A stretch of DNA of 64,000 bases from an uncultured Nonlabens sp. (GTDB taxonomy: Bacteria > Bacteroidota > Bacteroidia > Flavobacteriales > Flavobacteriaceae). A program made the position numbers and the translations under genes. A model generated the notes under the pieces. The model had not been told where the DNA came from, did not search any database, and saw only the letters and a program-made list of their open reading frames with translations. This document shows, in pieces, positions 1 through 8,953 of the stretch; position 1 is the first letter of the stretch; the number at the start of each line of letters is the position of its first letter. The stretch spans positions 62,001 through 126,000 of the forward strand of contig NZ_CANLXZ010000006.1 of NCBI RefSeq assembly GCF_947495285.1, read 5' to 3'.

Positions 1-956
1 TCTGATGCTTCACTGTTATTAAGATAGTTAACCGTCGCACCTAATTTTACTTTATAATTATCTCCATAAAGGTTGATCGCTGGATTTAATCCTGCTTTTA
101 AATACGTGTACTGGTCTGCCGCTGGAATTAAACCTTGAGTATCAAAACTACCGCTCAAGTAATCTAGTTCTACACCTAGTGCAACCTCTGTATCTAAAAT
201 GTCAAAACCTAATTGAGGCTGTGCCTTAAAGCGTATCTCACTACCATCATTGCTCGATGTAGTACCGGTAAAGTTTACATCTACACGTTTAAAAATACCG
301 TCAAAGAAGGTTGCTTTACCGCCTAAAGCATAAGATAGGTAGTTAAAGGCAACGTCTGTATCTTCTGTCAGTAGGTTAAGTCCATTTTCATAATCTCCAT
401 ACCAGTTTGCTGTCTGGTATCTAGCACCTGCTGTGATTCCCCAATTCATGTCTCTAGTGCGTTTTCCATAAGAAACATCTAGTGAGGTGTCCGAGAAAGA
501 ATCGTCTGCTATGGATTCTTCTATTCCTCCTTGAGAAGAGTTGTGATTAAAGAAAACCCCAATATCACTGTCTCTATCTAACTCAAAGTTAACTGCAAAT
601 TCACCTAATACATTAATGTAATTACCTAACCCTAAACGTGCATAGTTCTTAAAGTACTTAGCCTTTTGGGTGGGCTTTAATCTAGACAGACCAGTTTTGG
701 CCGGTGTAAATGTACTAGCTACAGGAATAGAGAAAATACTATAAGTAACTGGTTTCTTTTTAATCTTAGTTGTATCGCTAAAACTTGGGTTACTCTTTAC
801 TTTAAAAGCATCACTTATGGTAGGGTCATAGGCTTTTACTACCGTAATCGTACCACCGTTTAAACGATCTTCCTCTTCTTGTGTAGTTTGTGCAGTAGCG
901 ATAGTGGCTGTTAACGCGACTATTGCTAGTGATATATATTTTATACTGAAATTCAT
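1..956 (-). CDS. Outer-membrane beta-barrel protein (TonB-receptor-like), 3' part outside window
   Basis: The reading frame opens with ATG at 956 and runs uninterrupted to the window edge, giving 318 residues of a longer protein. The first 22 residues form a signal peptide ending in ATATA before QTTQ, so the product is exported. A conserved-looking stretch follows (GGTITVVKAYDPTISDAF), then long alternating hydrophobic/polar segments rich in Tyr, Asn and Gly (for example NYARLGLGNYINV), typical of outer-membrane strands. I infer a barrel of the type annotated in flavobacteria as TonB-dependent receptor or porin; no plug domain can be checked here. It starts 6 nt after the TPR gene stop, so the two are almost certainly one operon. 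The exact substrate is unknown. Confidence 0.75.
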   Translation of the reverse strand, partial: MNFSIKYISLAIVALTATIATAQTTQEEEDRLNGGTITVVKAYDPTISDAFKVKSNPSFSDTTKIKKKPVTYSIFSIPVASTFTPAKTGLSRLKPTQKAKYFKNYARLGLGNYINVLGEFAVNFELDRDSDIGVFFNHNSSQGGIEESIADDSFSDTSLDVSYGKRTRDMNWGITAGARYQTANWYGDYENGLNLLTEDTDVAFNYLSYALGGKATFFDGIFKRVDVNFTGTTSSNDGSEIRFKAQPQLGFDILDTEVALGVELDYLSGSFDTQGLIPAADQYTYLKAGLNPAINLYGDNYKVKLGATVNYLNNSEAS

Positions 957-962
957 TTTTTA

Positions 963-3900
963 CTAGTTTTGACTTGTCGGTACGACAGATGAATTTGTTT
1001 TTGCGGCTTCATTTTTAATCGTATGGAGCTCGCTTTGTGCAGTTGCTACTACTTCTGGATATTGTGTAAAATTTGCAATCACAGCATCGAGAATAGTAGT
1101 TGCATTAAGAGTTTGATTTAGGGCATAATAACTTTTTGCCATGACCACAAGACCTTTGGCACTCCACAACTTATAACCACCATAGTTCTTACTTAAACCA
1201 TTAATAGTAGCAATAGTAGCATCGTGATTTCCTTCTTTATTCTCAAAGTAGGCTTTATAATAAGTAGCCTCTGCAGCAAGACTACCAGTTGCTGTCTGTC
1301 TTACTTTTTCATAACTAGCTTTTGCAGCTGTTTCATCTCCTTGTTTCCATGAAGAGCGTGCGATAATAATCTGGGCGTCAGACTTTACATTATTCTCGAT
1401 ACTAGAATCGCTTAATACTTTATTTGCATAAATAACCGCATCAACATACTTCTCAGTTTCATAATAAGCCTTCATTAAGTTAGACTGCGCATAAATGATG
1501 TTCTGAGGGAAATCTGCCAGTTGTTCTAACTGTTGCATAACAGGAATAGCTTTTACATAATTCTTATTTCCTAAATGTATTTCACTTAACCTAGCCAGTG
1601 CTTGTTCTGTAAATTCACTTCTCTCCTTTATAATTACAAACTCATAATGAGAAATACTTTCTAGCTTTTTATTTTGTGAGAATAATGATTGTGCTAGATA
1701 AAAATGAGCTTTTAAAGCATGTTTACCATTAGGGAACTGCTTTAAATACTTATCCATTTCTCTTGCAGTTCCTTTCATATCACCTTGAATAAATGGCTGC
1801 TCTGCACTTTCATAAGCGGTGTCATCTAGCTCATTATCTGTCACCTCAACACCATCTAGACCTCTTACCCATATTGCATAATCGTTAGTACGACCTTGAT
1901 CTATATAGACCTGTCTCGCACTACTTATAGCCTGTACTGCTTGTGGAGTACCAGAGTATTTATTTGCTACTTGTTTAAACACCGTTAAAGACGCGTCTAG
2001 ATTACCATCATTATATAATTGTAATCCTTTACGCATCATTGCTTGAGAGGTGTAACTACTATTAGGATATGCTGCAATTAAATTATCATAGGTATGGATA
2101 CCTTTAGAAACTTGATTGGTATTTATATAGGTATTACCTAATTCATACATCACGTCATCTCTATATTTAGACGTTTTAAACCTGGTAATAAAACGCTCTA
2201 AATCTTCTATCTTACGATCGTTTTTCTGTACAAACCCATAAGAAATAGCTTTTTGAAACGCGGCATAATCTGAGTTAAATCCATTCATCTCTATCGCTTT
2301 ATTATAAGCTTCCATTCCTGGCCAGTACTTTTTTGTTACAAAATTTGCGTCACCTATTCTTAAGTAAGCATCGTTTAATCTAACGCGGTCACTCTTTGCT
2401 CGAGACTGTTCTGTGTATGCCGTGAATGATTGTATTGCGGCATCATACTTTTTAAGTTTAAACTCTGTATAACCCATGTCATAATTATACAATTCATCTT
2501 CTTCTATAGCAGCACTCATTTTGTTTACCGCTTTAAAATTAGAATAAGCACTTGTAAAATCATTTAATTGGTACATACTTTCTGCTTTCCAGAAAGTTGC
2601 TTTTTTCTTAAGTTCAAGATCTACGATGTTATCGATCGCTTTATCTAAATTTCTTAGAGCATCCTGATATTCACCAGCAGTAAATAGATTGAGACCGTAG
2701 TATAAAGCTACTTTTCCATAAACTGCCTTATTACCATTTATTCTACCGTCTTCTAATAAGTTAAGCGCCTCTTTATAATTCTTTGAAGTAAAATAAGAAT
2801 CTATTAGAAATTCATTCATCTCTTCGTTCTTATCTGTTTCAGGATATTTTTCTAGGTAAGCAAGAATAACGGCAGGCACACTATCGTATGGATTCCCATT
2901 TTCATAACTAAGCTTTGCATAATTATAAGAAGCATCTTGGGCTATTTGAGCGTCTAGATCCATCTCACTTGCCTTTTTAAAAGCGTTAAGGGCGTCTTCA
3001 TTACGGTCTAGTTTAATGTAACTTTGACCTAAATGGTAATAGGCATTTTGGGCTGTAGCATTTTCACCGTCTATAATTTTATTAAAAGTCTCTACTGCTT
3101 TTTCAAAGTTATCCTGCTTATAATAAGCATACCCTAGCTGATAAAAATCATTATTATTCCACTTACCACGCACACCTTGATACTTTTCTAGATAAGGTAG
3201 TGCCTCTGTGTATTTTTCTTTATTAAAAAGAGATTGCCCTATAATGCGGTTTAATTCTGATTGTTCTTTGCGGTTAGATTTCACTAGTTGTTTCTTAGCT
3301 AGCTCTATTGCTTTATCAAAGTTTCCTAATTTATAATTTAAGTCTGCTTGATAATAAGATAGTTTCTCATCTGTTTCTGGTGATTCTCCTACTTCATCAA
3401 AAAGATCACTAGCCTCTTGCAACTCATCACCTTCATAAGCTATGTAACCTAGATAATACTTTGCTTTACTACCATATTCAGGATCATCACTTACACGATT
3501 TAAGAAAGGTTTTGCCTCATCATATTTTTTAGAATGCACAAGAGTATAACCTGTATTAAAAAAATAACGGTTAGCTTGCTTTCGCGAAAGCGTGCCCTTA
3601 TCCACCCTTTGATACCAGGTAGCAGCTTTTCTATAATCACCATTATCAAAATAGTAATTTGCCACATCGATAACAGCAGAGTTTTTCTTTGTAGATGTAG
3701 GGTATTCTTCTACAAAGTTTTCTACTAGCGCGTCTGCATTGCGCTGGTTTAATCGTACCGCACAATTTGCGATGTAATAAGAAGCATTTCCTTTAATCAC
3801 CTCATCCATAGATGCATCGAGTACTTTTTCAAAAAGCCTTTGCGAGGCTAGATACTGGTCTTCTTGGTAAAGATCTATCGCCTGGTTATAAATAGCCAGA

Positions 3901-3986
3901 TCATCGGTAAATATTTTGGACTGTTGTGCGTTAATTACACCAGTGATATTGATAATAAACAATAGCGCCGTAGTTAGTTTTCTCAT
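963..3986 (-). CDS. Large exported TPR-repeat protein
   Basis: This 1007-residue protein has an N-terminal signal peptide (about residues 1-20, ending VINA before QQ) and then tetratricopeptide repeats along essentially its whole length, seen as recurring patterns such as YYLGYIAYEGDELQEA, QLGYAYYKQDNFEKAVETF and YHLGQSYIKLDRNEDALNAF. TPR solenoids are protein-binding scaffolds; placed in the periplasm or on the outer membrane it probably holds a multi-protein complex. It is co-transcribed with the downstream outer-membrane barrel gene (6-nt gap), which suggests they work together. Flavobacterial homologues are often labelled YbgF-like, but I see no clear link to Tol-Pal. One copy of the dispersed palindrome lies in its coding sequence (residues 133-137, LSRKQ). 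Confidence 0.85.
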   Translation of the reverse strand: MRKLTTALLFIINITGVINAQQSKIFTDDLAIYNQAIDLYQEDQYLASQRLFEKVLDASMDEVIKGNASYYIANCAVRLNQRNADALVENFVEEYPTSTKKNSAVIDVANYYFDNGDYRKAATWYQRVDKGTLSRKQANRYFFNTGYTLVHSKKYDEAKPFLNRVSDDPEYGSKAKYYLGYIAYEGDELQEASDLFDEVGESPETDEKLSYYQADLNYKLGNFDKAIELAKKQLVKSNRKEQSELNRIIGQSLFNKEKYTEALPYLEKYQGVRGKWNNNDFYQLGYAYYKQDNFEKAVETFNKIIDGENATAQNAYYHLGQSYIKLDRNEDALNAFKKASEMDLDAQIAQDASYNYAKLSYENGNPYDSVPAVILAYLEKYPETDKNEEMNEFLIDSYFTSKNYKEALNLLEDGRINGNKAVYGKVALYYGLNLFTAGEYQDALRNLDKAIDNIVDLELKKKATFWKAESMYQLNDFTSAYSNFKAVNKMSAAIEEDELYNYDMGYTEFKLKKYDAAIQSFTAYTEQSRAKSDRVRLNDAYLRIGDANFVTKKYWPGMEAYNKAIEMNGFNSDYAAFQKAISYGFVQKNDRKIEDLERFITRFKTSKYRDDVMYELGNTYINTNQVSKGIHTYDNLIAAYPNSSYTSQAMMRKGLQLYNDGNLDASLTVFKQVANKYSGTPQAVQAISSARQVYIDQGRTNDYAIWVRGLDGVEVTDNELDDTAYESAEQPFIQGDMKGTAREMDKYLKQFPNGKHALKAHFYLAQSLFSQNKKLESISHYEFVIIKERSEFTEQALARLSEIHLGNKNYVKAIPVMQQLEQLADFPQNIIYAQSNLMKAYYETEKYVDAVIYANKVLSDSSIENNVKSDAQIIIARSSWKQGDETAAKASYEKVRQTATGSLAAEATYYKAYFENKEGNHDATIATINGLSKNYGGYKLWSAKGLVVMAKSYYALNQTLNATTILDAVIANFTQYPEVVATAQSELHTIKNEAAKTNSSVVPTSQN
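3578..3591. repeat. Dispersed palindrome, copy 1 (in CDS)
   Basis: The sequence GCTTTCGCGAAAGC is the 14-bp core of the dispersed palindrome. It lies inside the TPR gene and is read on the minus strand as Leu-Ser-Arg-Lys. The base before the core is T, so the outer C-G pair is missing on one side. Confidence 0.9.
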
Positions 3987-4110
3987 AATAAGAAGGATTC
4001 TAATTCTAAAGTAAAATTATGATTTACTACGGTAGAACGTCTTAAAACCTCATTAATTATTCATAATCTTATCCACATCTTGATTAACTTTACATCAAAT
4101 ATTTTTATTC

Positions 4111-4794
4111 ATGTCAGATCACGTTTTATCATTAAGTAAAGTAGATGTCTTCCAGAAAGATAACCTTATTCTAAAAAATGTGAATCTGGAAATAGGAAAA
4201 GGAGAATTTGTGTACCTTATAGGTAAGACCGGTAGCGGTAAAAGCTCTTTAATGAAAACCCTTTATGGAGATATACCACTTAAAAAAGGAGAAGGAACTA
4301 TAGTAGACTATAATTTATCTCGCTTACGTAAAAAAGAAATACCTTACCTGAGACGTAAACTAGGCGTGGTTTTTCAGGACTTTAAACTTTTAACTGACCG
4401 TAATATCAACGATAATTTAAAATTTGTCCTCAAAGCAACGGGCTGGAAAGGCAAGAAAGAAATGTCTACACGCATCGAGCTAGTACTGGATAAAGTAGGA
4501 ATGAAGACTAAAGGTTTTAAATACCCACACGAACTTTCTGGTGGTGAGCAACAACGTGTTGCGATAGCAAGAGCATTACTTAACGAGCCAGAACTTATCA
4601 TTGCAGACGAGCCTACCGGAAATCTAGACCCACAAACCAGTGTGGAAATCATGGAAGTTCTTCAACAAATTAATAAAAATGGAAATACCATCCTCATGGC
4701 AACTCATGATTATGCCTTAATTCTTAAATACCCATCTAAAACGCTTAAATGTGATGATGGAGAAATTTTTGAAGTAGTTCAAAAAGCGGTATAA
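4111..4794 (+). CDS. ftsE: Cell-division ABC ATPase FtsE
   Basis: FtsE is the ATPase partner of FtsX at the divisome, where ATP hydrolysis drives septal peptidoglycan hydrolase activation. The 227 residues carry every nucleotide-binding motif: Walker A GKTGSGKS at 38-45, Q-loop VFQD ending at 90, signature LSGGEQQR at 142-149, Walker B LIIADEP at 162-168 and switch His199 in ATHD. Length and the VFQDFKLL and GNLDP signatures fit FtsE rather than LolD, although small ABC ATPases of these families are close. No ftsX is adjacent; two glycosyltransferase genes follow after a 14-nt gap, so it heads a polycistronic unit. It is divergent from the TPR gene with a 124-bp gap. Confidence 0.88.
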   Translation: MSDHVLSLSKVDVFQKDNLILKNVNLEIGKGEFVYLIGKTGSGKSSLMKTLYGDIPLKKGEGTIVDYNLSRLRKKEIPYLRRKLGVVFQDFKLLTDRNINDNLKFVLKATGWKGKKEMSTRIELVLDKVGMKTKGFKYPHELSGGEQQRVAIARALLNEPELIIADEPTGNLDPQTSVEIMEVLQQINKNGNTILMATHDYALILKYPSKTLKCDDGEIFEVVQKAV

Positions 4795-4808
4795 CCCAGC
4801 TATTTTCC

Positions 4809-5555
4809 ATGACAGAAAAAAAGAAACCTTTCTTCAGTATCATTATACCTACATTTAATGTAGAAAAGGTTCTCGATAATGCCATTAACAGCATTAAGAC
4901 ACAGTCTTCTCAAGACTACGAAATTATAATCATAGATGGTGGTTCTACTGACAACACACTACAACTGATACAGTCATACAGAGATGACACTTTTGTATTG
5001 CGTTTTATATCTGAAAAGGATCGCGGTATTTATGACGCTATGAATAAAGGTGTAAAAATGTCTCAAGGTCGTTTTTTATACTTTTTAGGAGCTGACGATT
5101 ACCTTCTAGATATAAACGTACTAAAGGATATAAAAGAACACGCACAACTCCATCCTGTAGATGTTATTTATGGAAATGTAAATAGTCATAAACTAGGCAA
5201 TCATTATGCTGGTAAATTTACCGACGCAGCTATTTTTCATAAAAACATATCGCACCAAGCTATTTTCTATACAAGAAAGGTTTTTGACCTTATTGGTTCT
5301 TATGATTTATCCTATCACGTGCATGCAGACTGGGCACACAATATAAAATGGTTCTTTCATAAAGCCATAAAACATAGATTCATCGATAGAAACATCGCCT
5401 ATTTTAGCGATGGCGGATACAGCGCTGTAAAAAAAGATCATACCTTTAGAAAACATATTTTTAAACTGTATTACAAAAATGCAAGGAATAGAAATTCTGT
5501 TTTAAAAACGCTTCTCTTAATCACCAAAGGAGTTTACTCAAGAATAAGTAGATGA
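4809..5555 (+). CDS. Family 2 glycosyltransferase
   Basis: A 248-residue GT-A fold enzyme that transfers a sugar from a nucleotide-sugar donor, probably onto a lipid-linked surface glycan on the cytoplasmic face. The N-terminus FFSIIIPTFNVEKVL is the family 2 nucleotide-binding start, IIDGGSTDNT carries the first conserved Asp, and LGADDYLL holds the metal-binding DXD-type motif near residue 97. DRGIYDAMNKG is typical of the WcaA/WaaE-like group. It follows ftsE by 14 nt and overlaps the next glycosyltransferase gene by the ATGA arrangement, so the three genes are translationally linked. Acceptor and sugar cannot be told from the sequence. Confidence 0.85.
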   Translation: MTEKKKPFFSIIIPTFNVEKVLDNAINSIKTQSSQDYEIIIIDGGSTDNTLQLIQSYRDDTFVLRFISEKDRGIYDAMNKGVKMSQGRFLYFLGADDYLLDINVLKDIKEHAQLHPVDVIYGNVNSHKLGNHYAGKFTDAAIFHKNISHQAIFYTRKVFDLIGSYDLSYHVHADWAHNIKWFFHKAIKHRFIDRNIAYFSDGGYSAVKKDHTFRKHIFKLYYKNARNRNSVLKTLLLITKGVYSRISR

Positions 5556-6490
5556 TGGACCATAGATTCTTAACTATTATACCGCTTTACAATAAAGAAG
5601 CTGCTATAGAAAGAGCTATTTCATCTGTTCTCGCACAAACTGTTGCAACCGATTTATTAATTATTAACGACGGCTCTACAGACGATAGTTTATCCATTGC
5701 AAGCGAGTTTGAGAGTGATGCTGTCATGATCATATCACAAGATAATCAAGGAGTAAGCAACGCTAGAAACAAAGGCATCTCTTATGCAAAATCTAACAAT
5801 TATGATGGCATCCTATTTCTAGATGCAGACGATTATTGGGAAACGAACCATGTAGAAGAACTAACTAAAACCATTTTAAAGTTTCCTAACGCTAGGGTGT
5901 TTGCTAACAACTATAAAATAAAGAAAAGCGCTACTACATTTGAAGCAACTCTATTTTCTAATTTAGAAACTGATAACTCTAGAGAGTTAGATAACTTCTT
6001 TACCTACAACTATCTTAATTCTACACTGTTCTCTTCTAGTTTTGGGATTAAAACTAGCGTTACCTCACTTTATAATGAAGAGATAACACATTCTGAAGAT
6101 ATTGATTTTTATATAAAATTAGCTTTACATGAAAAGATCGCATTTAACCCTACAGTTACTGTCATAAAAGATGAAACTGCAGTAAACAGATCTCATCTCA
6201 TAAATTTAGAAAACAGAACTTATACAGATTTTGATATCTATGAAAAGTTCTCATCACAACATAAAGGCTTAAAGAAATTTCTAGACATTAATAGATATGC
6301 ACTTGCCATAGAATTGATTATAGCAAATAAAAAAGTAGAAGCTCAACAATTAGTTAGTAAAATGGACTTTTCTAATTTAACAGTAAAACAACAGAAGTTA
6401 CTTAAATTAAGTAGCTGGCAATTAAAATTATTAAAAAGAGTACATCACAGTTTATCTAATTCTGGATTAAGAATTAGAACCGGTCGCTAG
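5552..6490 (+). CDS. Family 2 glycosyltransferase
   Basis: A second GT-A glycosyltransferase, 312 residues, beginning RFLTIIPLYNKEAAIERA with the Asp motif INDGSTDDS and DXD-type LDADDYW near residue 95. NARNKG in the VSNARNKGISYA stretch is a family hallmark. The C-terminal 120 residues are less conserved and Lys/Leu-rich, perhaps for membrane or acceptor contact. Its ATG overlaps the preceding stop (ATGA), showing coupled translation. Its 3' end overlaps the convergent cupin gene by 24 bp, so both proteins are encoded on opposite strands over the last eight codons. Role in surface polysaccharide or LPS assembly is inferred from context. Confidence 0.85.
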   Translation: MMDHRFLTIIPLYNKEAAIERAISSVLAQTVATDLLIINDGSTDDSLSIASEFESDAVMIISQDNQGVSNARNKGISYAKSNNYDGILFLDADDYWETNHVEELTKTILKFPNARVFANNYKIKKSATTFEATLFSNLETDNSRELDNFFTYNYLNSTLFSSSFGIKTSVTSLYNEEITHSEDIDFYIKLALHEKIAFNPTVTVIKDETAVNRSHLINLENRTYTDFDIYEKFSSQHKGLKKFLDINRYALAIELIIANKKVEAQQLVSKMDFSNLTVKQQKLLKLSSWQLKLLKRVHHSLSNSGLRIRTGR

Positions 6491-6868
6491 ATAGAAATCT
6501 TCTTTTTCTCTTATGTAATCAGATTCTTCAAATTCATGAGAAGCAAGAACCAGACACATCGCACCACTAGAGAAGTCAGCAAGCTCACGCCATACCATGG
6601 TAGAAATTAATAAACCTTTATCTGGTTTATTTAAAGTTACCGTTTCTTTCACTTTACCGTTATCTAATATTACCGTAAAACTACCAGATACAGCGATCAA
6701 TAATTCTAGACATTCTTTATGTGCATGACCACCGCGATGGGAATCACTAGGCACGTCGTACAAATAATAAACACGCTCTATTTTATAAGGAATCGTATCT
6801 TTTTCTAGTACCGCGAGATTACCACGAGGGTCTGTAATTTTAGGAATGTCTATAATCTTATAATCCAT
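6467..6868 (-). CDS. FdtA/WxcM-like sugar 3,4-ketoisomerase (cupin)
   Basis: A 133-residue single-cupin protein of the FdtA/QdtA/TylM-type family, which isomerises dTDP-4-keto-6-deoxyglucose to the 3-keto sugar, the step before amination to a 3-amino-dideoxy hexose. Seen motifs are ITDPRGNLAVLE at the start, YYLYDVP, RGGHAHKE with the metal/catalytic histidines near residues 46-50, and the cupin strand GSFTVILDNGK. It is downstream of a glycosyltransferase gene on the same strand with a 12-nt gap and converges on another. The aminotransferase and acyltransferase that normally accompany it are not in this window, so the pathway assignment is inference from family. Confidence 0.82.
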   Translation of the reverse strand: MDYKIIDIPKITDPRGNLAVLEKDTIPYKIERVYYLYDVPSDSHRGGHAHKECLELLIAVSGSFTVILDNGKVKETVTLNKPDKGLLISTMVWRELADFSSGAMCLVLASHEFEESDYIREKEDFYLATGSNS

Positions 6869-6880
6869 AAATCAAATATA

Positions 6881-7726
6881 CTATTGTTTAAGATCATTCT
6901 CGCCAGGTCTTTTAAAACCACTGACGTAATCATTTGCACCTTGTTGAAACACCTTCATTTTATGCCATAAAACACTTAAAGATCTTTCATAACCTTTGCG
7001 CCATAAAAAGAAAAGGTATTTAAAAGAATAAAAAACTGCTGTAATTGCATTTCTCTTAGCGGCCAGTGCACCTCGTGCATAAATTAATCGGTCTGACATC
7101 ACCTCATCACTACTAGTAATAGCATCGTGCTGCACAATAGTCTCTGCAACAAAACCTATTGTCAACCCTTTATAAAGCACCTCTTCTAAGAAAATTAAAT
7201 TTTCAGAATCCTGAAACTGCGCGCCGAGACCAAATCTTTCATCAAACCTTAAATTTAATTGTACGACCTCTTTTCTTTTAAAAGTAATTTCTGGAGATAA
7301 TACTGGGATAATTGTTTTAAAATCATGCTTGTAAAAAGAATTTTTATAATTATAAAAACCTTTTCCGCTAGGTATGGTTGTTTTAAAGGTTAGTACCGTA
7401 TCCACATACTCGTTATGTGCCGCTACTACTACACTTATAGCATTAGTTTCAATAATGCAATCGTCGTCTAGTATCCAGCACAAGTCTTTTAAAGAGTTTT
7501 GAATAGCTAGATTACGGCTTTTACTCAAACCCATCTCTCGCATAGGAATCACTCTAATGTTCTCATGAATCGAGATCAACTCACTATCAAGAGATTGATT
7601 AACAATCAACACATGAGCCTTTATACTATCAAGAGGCTGTTTAAACATGGTTTCTAGAAATGAAAAGTCACTCCTATTCATAGTAGCGATACAAATTTCT
7701 AGGTCATCTGATGTGTAATTGCTCAA
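6881..7726 (-). CDS. Glycosyltransferase, family 2-like
   Basis: A 281-residue protein with a GT-A start (LEICIATMNRSDFSF), SKSRNLAIQNS, and WILDDDCI as the DXD-type motif near residue 88. It probably adds a sugar to a surface glycan. The likely start is TTG at 7726, preceded by a good minus-strand -10 box TATATTTG at 7743-7750 with a leader of about 15 nt; the first ATG would delete the first conserved strand, so TTG is preferred. The gene is divergent from the next glycosyltransferase with only about 30 bp between starts, and forms an operon with the downstream cupin gene. Donor and acceptor are unknown. Confidence 0.78.
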   Translation of the reverse strand: MSNYTSDDLEICIATMNRSDFSFLETMFKQPLDSIKAHVLIVNQSLDSELISIHENIRVIPMREMGLSKSRNLAIQNSLKDLCWILDDDCIIETNAISVVVAAHNEYVDTVLTFKTTIPSGKGFYNYKNSFYKHDFKTIIPVLSPEITFKRKEVVQLNLRFDERFGLGAQFQDSENLIFLEEVLYKGLTIGFVAETIVQHDAITSSDEVMSDRLIYARGALAAKRNAITAVFYSFKYLFFLWRKGYERSLSVLWHKMKVFQQGANDYVSGFKRPGENDLKQ

Positions 7727-7757
7727 GTGCTTATCTTTACCTCAAATATACTTCTAT

Positions 7758-8903
7758 ATGCGCATATTGCTCGTAGGTGAATACAGTGGATTTCATAATT
7801 CCTTAAAACATGGTCTGCAACAGCTAGATCATGAAGTAACTATTGTAGGTGATGGCGACGGTTTTAAACGTTTTCCTGTAGATATAGAAGTAGGCAGCAC
7901 GTATTTTGAACAAAGCTGGTTACATCGCAAAATAAAAGTAGGCTGGTGGAAACTGACAGGCTATAATCTAGAAGATAGATTGAAATTAGCACGCTTTCGC
8001 GAAAGCGAGAACCTTCTAAAAAACTACGATATCGTACAGTTTATCAATTCTAACCCATTTGGGTGCGAGCCGGCTGTAGAACGTATCATGCTGGATTTTC
8101 TAATTAAAAATAATCAAAAGTCCTTTTTAATAGCCTGTGGTGATGACCATGAATATGCCCGATTTCTTACAGAAGAACATGAGGGTTACAATATTTTAGA
8201 CTCGGTACACAGAGGAGATTTTCAAAAACAGCAATTGTTTCACACGTATAAATATCTAGGTGATGGTTACCGAGATAATTATTATAAAGTACTAGAAGCC
8301 TCTCAAAATATAATACCTAGTAATGTAGATTATGCGATGGCTCTAAAACAGCAGGATAAGGCAACGGCTATAATTCCTGCAGCTATCAACCATTCAAAAT
8401 TTCAATTAGAATTAAATACAGATCTCTCACAAATTCAAATATTTATGGGAATCAACAGAGGTAATTATTGGAAAAAGGGAATCAACTATTTTGAAGAAGC
8501 GCTAGAAATTATAAAGAAGAAATACGGTAATAAAGTCTTTATTACGATAGCAGAAAGCCTACCCTATCAAGAATATATTACCAAATATAAAAACGCTCAT
8601 ATTTTACTAGATCAAGTATTGTGTTATGACCAAGGTTACAATGCGCTAGAAGCTATGGCGCAGGGAAAAGTTGTTTTTTCTGGCGGTAGTTCTATTTATT
8701 TAAAAGCGCATGATCTAGCCTCTGTCCCTGTCATGGACGCGAGACCAGATGTAGATTATCTAGTAAATCAATTATCTATTCTCATTGATAACCCACAAGA
8801 TATTCTAGAAATAGGAAAAGCCGCTAGAAAACATATTCTAGACCATCACGACAGTATAAAAATAGCGCGAGCATATCAACAACACTACCTTAACATCGGA
8901 TAG
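7758..8903 (+). CDS. GT-B glycosyltransferase (family 4-like)
   Basis: A 381-residue putative glycosyltransferase. MRILLVGEYSGFHNSLKHG is the usual N-terminal Rossmann strand and Gly-rich turn of GT-B enzymes, and the C-terminal domain has YDQGYNALEAMAQGKVVFSGG, matching the E-x7-E-like donor-binding segment of family 4. I start it at ATG 7758 because the in-frame TTG 39 nt upstream would add residues before the conserved Rossmann strand. It contains a copy of the dispersed palindrome near residue 79, read as RFRESE. No membrane segment is visible. Its gene is divergent from the preceding glycosyltransferase, so the locus probably builds one surface polysaccharide from two promoters. Confidence 0.78.
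   Translation: MRILLVGEYSGFHNSLKHGLQQLDHEVTIVGDGDGFKRFPVDIEVGSTYFEQSWLHRKIKVGWWKLTGYNLEDRLKLARFRESENLLKNYDIVQFINSNPFGCEPAVERIMLDFLIKNNQKSFLIACGDDHEYARFLTEEHEGYNILDSVHRGDFQKQQLFHTYKYLGDGYRDNYYKVLEASQNIIPSNVDYAMALKQQDKATAIIPAAINHSKFQLELNTDLSQIQIFMGINRGNYWKKGINYFEEALEIIKKKYGNKVFITIAESLPYQEYITKYKNAHILLDQVLCYDQGYNALEAMAQGKVVFSGGSSIYLKAHDLASVPVMDARPDVDYLVNQLSILIDNPQDILEIGKAARKHILDHHDSIKIARAYQQHYLNIG
7992..8007. repeat. Dispersed palindrome, copy 2 (in CDS)
   Basis: Exact CGCTTTCGCGAAAGCG inside the GT-B glycosyltransferase gene, read as Arg-Phe-Arg-Glu-Ser. Confidence 0.95.
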
Positions 8904-8917
8904 ATATAAAAATAAGT

Positions 8918-8949
8918 TTGCCGATTTTAAGTAAAAAGAAGTAACTTTG
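8918..8949 (+). promoter_or_regulatory. Bacteroidota-type promoter of the Fic gene
   Basis: TTG at 8918-8920, 21 nt, then TAACTTTG at 8942-8949 match the Bacteroidota consensus TTG-N17-23-TAnnTTTG. The -7 box ends 4 nt before the GTG start at 8954, so the transcript should begin at or within a few bases of the start codon. Confidence 0.65.
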
Positions 8950-8953
8950 AGGC

